From JAFLCA01 sp041907145 (GTDB lineage: Bacteria; Bdellovibrionota_C; UBA2361; JAFLCA01), in NCBI GenBank assembly GCA_041907145.1, contig JAYRHW010000049.1, positions 1 to 6,391 of the forward strand: a stretch of 6,391 bases of DNA. Direction: 5' to 3'. The translations under genes were made by a program, and so were the position numbers. This document shows, in pieces, positions 1 through 5,874 of this stretch (position 1 is the first letter of the stretch; every line of letters starts with the position of its first letter). The notes beneath the pieces were generated by a model, which saw only the letters and a list, made by a program, of their open reading frames with translations, searched no databases and was not told the DNA's origin.

Positions 1-26
1 CGCAAATATAATTGCGCTCAATCAGA

Positions 27-731
27 CTACTGAATCCTTCCGTCAACGATATGGATGATTCTATCAGCTTGTTTGGCTATTCCCTTGTCATGCGTGACCA
101 TGAGGACCGACCGCGCATGCTCCCGCACCAATCCCTGCAAAATCTGAAGGACCTGAGCACTGGACGCGGTGTCCAAATTTCCCGTCGGCTCATCTGCCAA
201 AATAATTGCGGGGTCGTTGGCCAGGGCGCGGGCAATTGCCACACGCTGACTCTGCCCGCCGCTCAGCTTCTTGGGCACCTTATGCGCATGAGCTTCGAGA
301 CCTAGATCGCTCAGCAAGCGCATGCCCCACGATTGCATTTCTGATTCAGTACGATTCCCCAACTTACGCATCGGCATCATCACATTCTCGAGGGCCGTAA
401 ATTCGGGGAGCAGCAAATGAGACTGAAAAATAAAGCCCAGGTTCTTCAGTCGAAGTTCCGTAAGAGCCTCGTCACTAAGCCCGACTGTTTCTACTCCGCG
501 CAGGGAAATGCTCCCCGATGTCGGCGCATCCAACAGGCCCAGGAGGTAAAGCAAGGAACTTTTGCCCGATCCCGAAGGTCCGGTAATAGCTACAAATTCC
601 CCGCTCTTGATGAGAACGTCGGCGTCGGCAACCAGAGTGACAGGAATATCTCCTGGCAGCACCCTGGAAATCTTACGGGCCTGTAAAATAGTCGCCCCGC
701 GTTCTAAAACGCCGGCCCCCTCAGCGCTCAT
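27..731 (-). CDS. ABC transporter ATP-binding protein (LolD/MacB-type), exporter subunit
   Basis: Cytoplasmic ATPase that powers the adjacent permease. All motifs of an active ABC ATPase are visible in the 234 residues: Walker A GPSGSGKS at 51-58, Q-loop Gln103, signature LSGGQ at 156-160, Walker B ILADEP ending with catalytic Glu181, D-loop NLD at 185-187 and H-loop His214. The ADEPTGNLD stretch and the short length are typical of the LolD/MacB/FtsE branch, which pairs with FtsX-fold permeases. The ATG shares its A with the TAA stop of the permease gene (TAATG), so translation is probably coupled. About 14 residues precede the usual family start, but the overlap supports the start chosen. 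It is the last gene of the three-gene operon inside the window; the stop is TAG at 29-27. The exported substrate cannot be told from the sequence. The family is certain; a lipoprotein-release role (true LolD) is less likely than efflux because an adaptor gene is present. Confidence 0.95.
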   Translation of the reverse strand: MSAEGAGVLERGATILQARKISRVLPGDIPVTLVADADVLIKSGEFVAITGPSGSGKSSLLYLLGLLDAPTSGSISLRGVETVGLSDEALTELRLKNLGFIFQSHLLLPEFTALENVMMPMRKLGNRTESEMQSWGMRLLSDLGLEAHAHKVPKKLSGGQSQRVAIARALANDPAIILADEPTGNLDTASSAQVLQILQGLVREHARSVLMVTHDKGIAKQADRIIHIVDGRIQ

Positions 732-1975
732 TATCCGCCCCCACGCAGGATATCAACCGGCTGAACTCGGGCTGCTCGGCGGGCCGGCAAGTATCCGGCC
801 AGAATTGATGCGCTCATCGCGAAGGCCAAAGCGATGGCAAACTGCTCCCAACTCCAGTCGACAGGCATAGCAATCATCTGAGAGCTGCCGGGAGGCTTAA
901 TCTTTATCTGCATCAGGCCGATCATCAACGCCACGCCCAGAGGAATGCCGGCGGCAGATCCCGCCATGCCCAGGATAGCACCTTGGACGATGAAAATTTT
1001 CCGAATGTCAGCGGCGAAAAATCCCATCGATTTAAGAATCGCGATTTCGCGCTGTTTCTCCATGACGACGGTGGAGATCACGTTATATATTCCGAATGCA
1101 GCAACGATTAAAACCGCGCTTACAATGGTGTACGTAATCATATTTCGAATACGGAACGTATTCATCAGATCCTCGGAACTTTCCTGCCAAGAGACGCTCT
1201 TATAACTAAATCTACGCTCTACATCGGCGGCTACCTGGAGAGCCTGTTGAGGATTTGGGATTTTCACGATGATGGAATTGACGCGGCGTGAGCGATTGAG
1301 CAGCGACTGAACGCGCGCTAAATGCACGAAACTCTGGCTCTCGTCGTAGCTCGAACGGCCCGTCCTAAAGATCCCCACTACTTTGAAATTTCGAATGGTT
1401 CCTGTCGTCGCGGCTACCGCCAAAACGCGGCCGATGCCGATCGACAGTTTGCGGGCCAATTCAGATCCGATCAGGATCCCATCAGGATTAGAAATGATAG
1501 CGTCGACAGAGCCCTCAATGAGGTACTGCTCAATCGTGGTGACTCTGCGGATATCGTCGGGAATAACCCCGTTAAGCGTTATCCCGTAGTCCTTTCCAGC
1601 ATACGAAATGAGCGCTTGGCCAACCTGCATCGGCGATGCCCTGACCCCGGGCATGGACTGCAGGTACTCGACAGTCTGCTGGTACCCGCGAATGCCGCGA
1701 GTTTCAGGCACAGGCTTTACGTTCTTAAGTTGGACAGCCCCAGTCGGCATCAGCATCTGTAATGGCTGAAGCCGCGGATTTCGAAAAGAGTCACTCACGG
1801 TTATATGGGGGGAGTTATCAACCAAGCGCTTCAGAAAGTCAGCCTCCGACCCGCGCATGAGCGAGGCTATTGCCAGGAAGAATCCCACCCCTAAGATGAT
1901 CCCAAGCAAGGACACGATACTTTGACGCTTTCGTGCGAGTAAATGTCGACCGGCGATCGAAATCAGCACGTTCAT
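731..1975 (-). CDS. ABC transporter permease, FtsX/MacB/LolC-type, four transmembrane segments
   Basis: Inner-membrane subunit of the exporter. The 414 residues show the FtsX-fold layout: a basic cytoplasmic N-terminus, TM1 at about 19-40, a large periplasmic domain at about 45-275, then TM2 (about 280-303), TM3 (about 327-354) and TM4 (about 378-396). The conserved cytoplasmic loop after TM2 is clear (MEKQREIAILKSMGF, 305-319), as is the C-terminal PARRAARVQPVDILR (397-411), both hallmarks of the LolC/LolE/MacB permeases. Unlike MacB there is no fused ATPase; that role belongs to the next gene, which overlaps the stop by one base. The ATG lies 3 bases after the adaptor stop and has no strong Shine-Dalgarno sequence, so re-initiation after the adaptor gene is likely. 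The loop after TM2 reads closest to LolC/E, but the presence of an adaptor suggests a MacAB- or DevBCA-like pump. This is a family-level call; the substrate is unknown. Confidence 0.93.
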   Translation of the reverse strand: MNVLISIAGRHLLARKRQSIVSLLGIILGVGFFLAIASLMRGSEADFLKRLVDNSPHITVSDSFRNPRLQPLQMLMPTGAVQLKNVKPVPETRGIRGYQQTVEYLQSMPGVRASPMQVGQALISYAGKDYGITLNGVIPDDIRRVTTIEQYLIEGSVDAIISNPDGILIGSELARKLSIGIGRVLAVAATTGTIRNFKVVGIFRTGRSSYDESQSFVHLARVQSLLNRSRRVNSIIVKIPNPQQALQVAADVERRFSYKSVSWQESSEDLMNTFRIRNMITYTIVSAVLIVAAFGIYNVISTVVMEKQREIAILKSMGFFAADIRKIFIVQGAILGMAGSAAGIPLGVALMIGLMQIKIKPPGSSQMIAMPVDWSWEQFAIALAFAMSASILAGYLPARRAARVQPVDILRGGG

Positions 1976-1978
1976 GCA

Positions 1979-2971
1979 TCAACTATGCGCAAATACCCGC
2001 ATTCCTTCGGCGAAGCTCTCCTGCGGATTAACGCATACTTCATCCTTGTCCGTCAGCCCCTCGCGGATCTCGGTTTGGTCAGTACCGCGTGCCCCAACCG
2101 ACACTTTGCGAGCTGATAATCTGCCGTCCTTTACGACCCACAACTTGTCACCAAGCACGGCGCCAGTCGGTACTAAGAGCGCATCCTCGGCCTTGCGCAA
2201 AATGATATTGGTCTCCGCAGTCATGCCGATCTGAAATGCTGACGGTTCGGTAAAGTGCACCCTCACCCTGTAGCTTCGGGCTATCGGATCTCCCTTGGGC
2301 GTTATCTGCTTCACCACGCCTTTGAACATCTGCCCGGGGAATGCGTCGGCGCGAATGAGAACCTCTTGCCCCTCCCGGACCCGAGGAATGTCTTCTTCAT
2401 CGACCTCGGCGCTAATCCGTAGCTCGCTGGAGCCCGAAAGCCAGTAAACAGGCTGATTTGCCGCCACCATCTGCCCTACTTCCCCGTCCCGGCGAATCAC
2501 CTTGCCGGCCGCCGGAGACACCAAGGTAAGATACTGCCATCGAGCTTCAGCTGCCTTCCGGGCAGCCTCCGTCGAGCGCACCCGCGAGCGGGCTTTGTCG
2601 AATTCGTCTTGAGAGATGGCCTGTCGCGCCAGCAGTCTCGACGCGCGCTCGAATTCCGTCTTGGCAAGCGCTTCCTCGGTCTTGAGCTGCTCAAGATTGG
2701 CGTGCTCTTCTGCATCCTCGAGCTCGGCCAGGGGTTGTCCAGCGGTCACGTTGTCGCCCTCGTCCACGAGCAAACGCTGCAAGTTGGCTCCCACGCGCGG
2801 TGCGATCGGCAGCATAATCGTAGGCTCAACAGTGCCAGTCGCATAGACCGCCTCTACTGCTGGCCCGCGCGCTGGAGACACGACCCGAACCGAGCGGGGA
2901 AGCACTGCGCGGCCAAGGAGATAGGCAGCAAGCAGTCCGACAGCAACTAAAACTAACTTTTTACGCATCAT
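1979..2971 (-). CDS. Periplasmic adaptor (membrane fusion protein) of a tripartite ABC exporter
   Basis: Links the inner-membrane ABC permease to an outer-membrane channel. The 330 residues begin with a basic MMRKK and one hydrophobic segment (6-20), which acts as a membrane anchor or uncleaved signal. There is no lipobox. A first biotinyl-lipoyl half follows (about 44-86), then a short alpha-helical hairpin (about 88-146), the second lipoyl half (about 148-178, with SPAAGKVIRRDGEVGQ), a beta-barrel domain (about 183-258) and a membrane-proximal domain. The hairpin tip carries Arg109, Leu113 and Ser120 in the exact R-x3-L-x6-S spacing of the RLS motif used to dock on TolC. Gene order adaptor-permease-ATPase matches macA-macB and devB-devC-devA systems. 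Start: tandem ATG codons at 2971 and 2968, with an in-frame TGA four codons upstream, so the start cannot be much earlier. The Shine-Dalgarno sequence is poor. Adaptor identity is secure; the partner channel is not in the window. Confidence 0.93.
   Translation of the reverse strand: MMRKKLVLVAVGLLAAYLLGRAVLPRSVRVVSPARGPAVEAVYATGTVEPTIMLPIAPRVGANLQRLLVDEGDNVTAGQPLAELEDAEEHANLEQLKTEEALAKTEFERASRLLARQAISQDEFDKARSRVRSTEAARKAAEARWQYLTLVSPAAGKVIRRDGEVGQMVAANQPVYWLSGSSELRISAEVDEEDIPRVREGQEVLIRADAFPGQMFKGVVKQITPKGDPIARSYRVRVHFTEPSAFQIGMTAETNIILRKAEDALLVPTGAVLGDKLWVVKDGRLSARKVSVGARGTDQTEIREGLTDKDEVCVNPQESFAEGMRVFAHS
2612..2647 (-). other. RLS TolC-docking motif at the adaptor hairpin tip
   Basis: Codons 109-120 of the adaptor encode Arg, three residues, Leu, six residues, Ser (R109, L113, S120). 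This spacing is the known docking motif of adaptor hairpin tips that contact TolC-family channels. It lies at the predicted turn of the helical hairpin, as expected. Confidence 0.75.
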
Positions 2972-3011
2972 ACAATACGATCAGGAAATCCCCTCGAAGT
3001 ATCGACTACAA

Positions 3012-3034
3012 GAGCAAATAGCGCCAGTTTGCTC
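3012..3034 (-). repeat. Inverted repeat (7-bp stem, 9-base loop) between hda-like and adaptor genes
   Basis: GAGCAAA at 3012-3018 is perfectly complementary to TTTGCTC at 3028-3034. The structure begins 14 bases past the stop of the hda-like gene and is the only clear structure in the 77-base spacer. It could be a weak terminator for murA-hda or a small operator or leader element for the exporter operon. A terminator is doubtful: the stem has 3 GC pairs of 7, and the following bases read TTGTAG rather than a T-run. Confidence 0.45.
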
Positions 3035-3048
3035 CATCAATCGGACGG

Positions 3049-3765
3049 TCAGACTGCCCCCGAAAGCAATGGAAACTTTATGGGACGACCGAGCACGCTA
3101 GCCAAATGAATCAGCCGCTCAAAATAGGCCTCAATCGACGCAACAGTTCTGCCAACTCGACGCAATACGAAGCTGACTTTACGATCAGTAAGTTGAATAC
3201 CATGCTGTTTGCCCATCACGACAACCAGCGAAGCCATATCGGCCTCCTGAGGATGTCCGATTTCCGCGCATTTGCCCGGGATGAGGCGGCTCATCACGTG
3301 CTCATCACAAGCGAAATCATCCAAGCCATGTTCGGATACGATAATCACTCCCGCTCTAGCAACGCGGAGCTTTTCGATAAAAGCTACGAATGGGCCGGAG
3401 TCCCCTGGGCGTAAGGTCGAAAGATATATGTGGGCATCATCGACAATCACGACGTCGTCACTGCTCCATTGCACAGGTGCTCGCAGCAAGGCGGCAAACT
3501 CGCTCCCCTCCACTAATCTTGGAAACAATCCGCGAGACGCCAGTTCTTGCGCCAGTCGAATGGAAAGATGGGTCTTCCCGCTACGCCGCGGACCGGATAG
3601 ATACGCAATGAAAAATTTCTCATGCCCGGGTCCGCTTGCGCAGTGCTCGAGAAGTCCGGCAACGCCCGCATGAGGCACGAAATTCTCCGGTGCGTAAGCA
3701 TGACGTGGAGTAATGTTCAAACTGAGTTGGCTGGTGCTCGAACTCATACGCCCCGCAATCAGCAT
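3049..3765 (-). CDS. hda: Hda-like DnaA-family AAA+ ATPase (regulatory inactivation of DnaA)
   Basis: Hda binds the DNA-loaded beta clamp and stimulates ATP hydrolysis by DnaA, limiting re-initiation of replication. In the 238 residues: a clamp-binding motif QLSLNI at 13-18, in the same N-terminal position as QLSLPL of E. coli Hda; Walker A GPRRSGKT at 58-65; Walker B VVIVDDA at 105-111; a box VII SRL at 159-161 whose Arg160 matches the Hda/DnaA arginine finger; and a DnaA-like C-terminal lid with a sensor-II-like region at about 204-217. There is no DnaA DNA-binding domain IV, and the length matches Hda (about 230). The ATG overlaps the murA stop as ATGCTGA, 7 bases. An in-frame ATG at 3747 would give MSSSTSQLSL, placing QLSL six residues from the start as in E. 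coli Hda, with GGGG just upstream, and is about equally plausible. The main alternative is another short DnaA paralogue (DiaA is unrelated); the clamp motif favours Hda. Confidence 0.82.
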   Translation of the reverse strand: MLIAGRMSSSTSQLSLNITPRHAYAPENFVPHAGVAGLLEHCASGPGHEKFFIAYLSGPRRSGKTHLSIRLAQELASRGLFPRLVEGSEFAALLRAPVQWSSDDVVIVDDAHIYLSTLRPGDSGPFVAFIEKLRVARAGVIIVSEHGLDDFACDEHVMSRLIPGKCAEIGHPQEADMASLVVVMGKQHGIQLTDRKVSFVLRRVGRTVASIEAYFERLIHLASVLGRPIKFPLLSGAV

Positions 3766-5048
3766 CCAGTGAACATCGAGTCCTCGGCATCTTGATGCTT
3801 AGTCCCCACTCTGAGGCCAAGGCTGCCGAGTTTGGCCTCCAATGCATCGTAACCGCGCCGCAAATGGTGCACCTCGTGAATTTGAGTCAGCCCTTCGCTG
3901 CCAGCCGCCGCTATGACCAAGGCCGCTCCGGCGCGAATGTCGTGCGCTTCCACCAAGGCGCCTGATAGCCTCTGACCGCCATGAATCAAAGCTGTGCGCT
4001 CGCTGACACGAATATCTGCACCCATGCGGCATAGCTCTGAAACGTGGCCAAATCGGCCTTCGAAGACGGTTTCTTCGATACTGCTAGTTCCCGAGGAAAA
4101 GCACAGCGCCGCCATGAGAGGTGCTTGTAAATCGGTGGCTAATTCCGGGAACGGCCCGGTTACAACCTGCGTCGGATTGAACGACGCCATGCGTGCAACC
4201 TGCACGAAGTTATTGCCGCGCTCGACTCGTAGTCCGCAGCTCTCAAGCACATCCAAAAACTTTCCGAGATGCTGGGGGTCGACACCTTCAGCGCGAACGC
4301 TGCCTCCGGCGGCGCAGGCAAGCAGAAGGTAAGTACCGGCTTCGATACGATCGCCTATCAACCGCACATCGCAGCGTCCCAACTCCTCCCGACCATGGAT
4401 GACGATATGAGCGGTCCCTGCACCCTCGACGCTGCCACCCATGGCATTTATCATATCGGCCAAGGCGACAATTTCAGGTTCACGAGCTGCGCCCTGCAGC
4501 ACCGTTGTACCCTTGGCCAGAGCAGCGGCCATAATAATCTGGTGCGTCGCACCGACTGAGGGAAATCGCAGATCAATAGCTGCACCGCGCAGACCCTGGG
4601 CTGCGGTCGCGTAGACAACGCCGTGCTTCACCTTGATATCAGCTCCCATTTGGCCAAGGGCGGCAAGGTGCATATCGACCGGCCTTGCTCCTATGATGTC
4701 GCCGCCAGGAAGCGCGACCCGAGCAGCGCGCCCACGCGCGAGCAGCGGCCCAAGCACCCAGAAGGAAGCGCGAAGCGCTTTGACCAAGCTGTAGCTAGCT
4801 TCTGTTGCTTTCAACGACGGCACCGACACACGAATGCGAGAACCGACAAATTCGGTCTCGGCACCAAAGTGTTCGAGCAGGTGCAAAGTAAGGTTGACGT
4901 CTTCGAGATTGGGAACGTTGTGAAAAACGCAGTCCTCGGCGGTCAGTAGAGACGCCATCATCATGGGCAAAGCTGCATTCTTCGCACCGCTAATGGCAAC
5001 CGTTCCCGAAACCGGGGCACCGCCAATAATTTCAATATATTCAGACAC
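3759..5048 (-). CDS. murA: UDP-N-acetylglucosamine 1-carboxyvinyltransferase (MurA), Cys-to-Asp variant
   Basis: Cytoplasmic enzyme that transfers enolpyruvate from phosphoenolpyruvate to UDP-GlcNAc, the first committed step of peptidoglycan synthesis. The 429 residues match MurA along the whole length (E. coli 419). Lys23-Asn24 lie in the SGAKNAALP motif; Arg93, Arg122, Arg372 and Arg398 align with the substrate-binding arginines; Asp306 in the ATDLQAP segment is the expected catalytic base. The active-site loop reads PGGDIIGARPVD, with Asp117 (GAC at 4700-4698) where E. coli has Cys115. Cys-to-Asp enzymes, as in Mycobacterium and Chlamydia, are active but not alkylated by fosfomycin. The C-terminus runs about 10 residues past E. 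coli MurA. The start is GTG at 5048, giving an N-terminus that aligns directly with other MurAs; the only nearby upstream ATG is followed at once by TAG. The Shine-Dalgarno sequence is weak (AGG 9 bases upstream). A likely promoter lies 27 bases upstream of the start, and the gene overlaps the hda-like gene by 7 bases. Confidence 0.97.
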   Translation of the reverse strand: MSEYIEIIGGAPVSGTVAISGAKNAALPMMMASLLTAEDCVFHNVPNLEDVNLTLHLLEHFGAETEFVGSRIRVSVPSLKATEASYSLVKALRASFWVLGPLLARGRAARVALPGGDIIGARPVDMHLAALGQMGADIKVKHGVVYATAAQGLRGAAIDLRFPSVGATHQIIMAAALAKGTTVLQGAAREPEIVALADMINAMGGSVEGAGTAHIVIHGREELGRCDVRLIGDRIEAGTYLLLACAAGGSVRAEGVDPQHLGKFLDVLESCGLRVERGNNFVQVARMASFNPTQVVTGPFPELATDLQAPLMAALCFSSGTSSIEETVFEGRFGHVSELCRMGADIRVSERTALIHGGQRLSGALVEAHDIRAGAALVIAAAGSEGLTQIHEVHHLRRGYDALEAKLGSLGLRVGTKHQDAEDSMFTGC

Positions 5049-5080
5049 TTGGAACGCCTACATGGAATTTTTGAAGAACC

Positions 5081-5086
5081 TATAAT
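5081..5086 (+). promoter_or_regulatory. Possible -10 box for the lipoprotein/dehydrogenase-like pair
   Basis: A perfect TATAAT stands on the plus strand 75 bases before the lipoprotein GTG. The -35 region is poor: the best hexamer is CCTACA at 5057-5062 with an 18-base spacer, 3 of 6, so an activator might be needed. It shares five bases with the -10 of the opposing murA promoter, so the two promoters would compete. Confidence 0.35.
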
Positions 5087-5111
5087 TAGTCCTTTTCCTC
5101 TGCCGAGTCAA
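5082..5111 (-). promoter_or_regulatory. Probable sigma70-type promoter for murA-hda
   Basis: Reading on the minus strand, TTGACT at 5111-5106 is a 5-of-6 match to the -35 box. It is followed after 18 bases by AATTAT at 5087-5082, a 4-of-6 match to the -10 box. Transcription would start near 5075, leaving a leader of roughly 27 bases before the GTG of murA. The position in the only sizeable spacer before murA supports it. Assigned by eye from consensus only. Confidence 0.5.
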
Positions 5112-5148
5112 AACGGATATGCTGCTGGGCGTTAGTTTTTTGCGCTAT

Positions 5149-5155
5149 GGAAGGA
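5149..5155 (+). promoter_or_regulatory. Strong ribosome binding site that fixes the lipoprotein start
   Basis: GGAAGGA is followed by a 5-base spacer and GTG at 5161. The in-frame ATG at 5119 has no comparable site and would place 14 extra residues before the signal peptide, so the GTG is preferred. Confidence 0.75.
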
Positions 5156-5160
5156 TCACC

Positions 5161-5862
5161 GTGCGAATCGTAAATCCGCTCGTTCTAGGATTAGCTCTCT
5201 TCACATCTGGCTGCAGCCTCAACTCCCACTCCTCGATGCTGGTCCTTGAGCCGCAGCTTACCGCCACTCAAGCGGTACGAGAGGGTCATAGTCAATCAGT
5301 GACAATGTCGCGGCAATTTCACACCGTTGAGGTAAGTCCTCATCCCATCCTGGCTCCCGACAGAGAGTGGCGATTCTATATCCAAATTATCAACGGCTCC
5401 GCTCTTGATACGGATTTTCATCCTGAGAACCTGGCAGTATATCGAAATGGCATCCGCATCGCTCCATACACCAAGGCGCAGATTCAGCAACGTATTCTCG
5501 ATGCAAAGGTGGAGGCACTCCGAGAGATCGCCTCGCAGGTCGACCCCATTCGCGCCTCGCGACGAGACCTCAAGGACGATACAACAGCCGATCTCAGCGC
5601 AGGGCAATATATCGAGGAAATGCGTCGGCACGATGCGGACATGAAGGAGCAGCGCCGGGAAGTCGAGCGGGTCACTCGAAACAAGCTCCAGACATTGGAT
5701 TCCTACGCCCTATCGGATAGGACGCTCAAGCCGGGAGAGCACTATAAGACCTTCGTCGAAGTTCCCCTTACCCAGCCGGTCAAAGCAGGTGATGAGTTTG
5801 TACTGCGCATCGGCATTGAGCCCGACGTTCACGAATTTCGTTATCGCATCGCGCAAATGTAG
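5161..5862 (+). CDS. Unrecognised lipoprotein with a charged helical insert
   Basis: Family not recognised. From GTG 5161 the product has 233 residues and starts as a compact lipoprotein signal: MRIVNP, a hydrophobic core (about 6-14), then TSGC with Cys18 as the lipidation site. Thr at -3 is unusual for the lipobox, but Ser-Gly before Cys is normal. Ser follows Cys, so outer-membrane sorting is expected if the Lol rules apply. After a polar linker comes a beta-rich segment (about 53-101, with EWRFYIQIINGS and LAVYRNGIRI), then a highly charged region likely to form helix or coiled coil (about 105-176, with DAKVEALREIASQVD and KEQRREVERVTRNK). A second beta-rich segment (about 186-230) has LKPGEHYKTFVEVPL and DEFVLRIGIEPDVHEFRYRI. 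The two beta parts look like halves of one beta-sandwich split by the helical insert. An ATG at 5119 would extend the product to 247 residues but buries the signal. The dehydrogenase-like gene follows after 12 bases, and its ribosome binding site overlaps this stop. Confidence 0.8.
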   Translation: MRIVNPLVLGLALFTSGCSLNSHSSMLVLEPQLTATQAVREGHSQSVTMSRQFHTVEVSPHPILAPDREWRFYIQIINGSALDTDFHPENLAVYRNGIRIAPYTKAQIQQRILDAKVEALREIASQVDPIRASRRDLKDDTTADLSAGQYIEEMRRHDADMKEQRREVERVTRNKLQTLDSYALSDRTLKPGEHYKTFVEVPLTQPVKAGDEFVLRIGIEPDVHEFRYRIAQM

Positions 5863-5866
5863 GAAG
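5861..5866 (+). promoter_or_regulatory. Ribosome binding site overlapping the lipoprotein stop codon
   Basis: AGGAAG starts inside the TAG stop of the lipoprotein gene (5860-5862) and lies 8 bases before ATG 5875. This arrangement suggests translational coupling of the two genes and confirms the start of the second one. Confidence 0.65.
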
Positions 5867-5874
5867 TTGTTATT

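Noticed and set aside
1..16. CGCAA/TTGCG inverted repeat just after the ATPase stop, a possible terminator
   Set aside because: Only a 5-bp stem with no visible T-run, and the sequence beyond it is outside the window.
1322..1762. 146-residue plus-strand open frame inside the permease gene
   Set aside because: It is antisense to the periplasmic domain of a clear family member and has no recognisable domain.
2972..3048. Promoter for the exporter operon
   Set aside because: Candidate -10s such as GATACT (minus strand) have no -35 hexamer at suitable spacing, so no call is made although one may exist.
3272..3673. 133-residue plus-strand open frame inside the hda-like gene
   Set aside because: It is antisense to the Walker A and B region, has no motif and no good ribosome site.
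4623..4949. 108-residue plus-strand open frame inside murA
   Set aside because: It lies wholly antisense to the conserved MurA core and its residue composition looks random.
5049..5054. TTGGAA as a -35 box for the plus-strand TATAAT
   Set aside because: The spacer would be 26 bases, too long for a sigma70 promoter.
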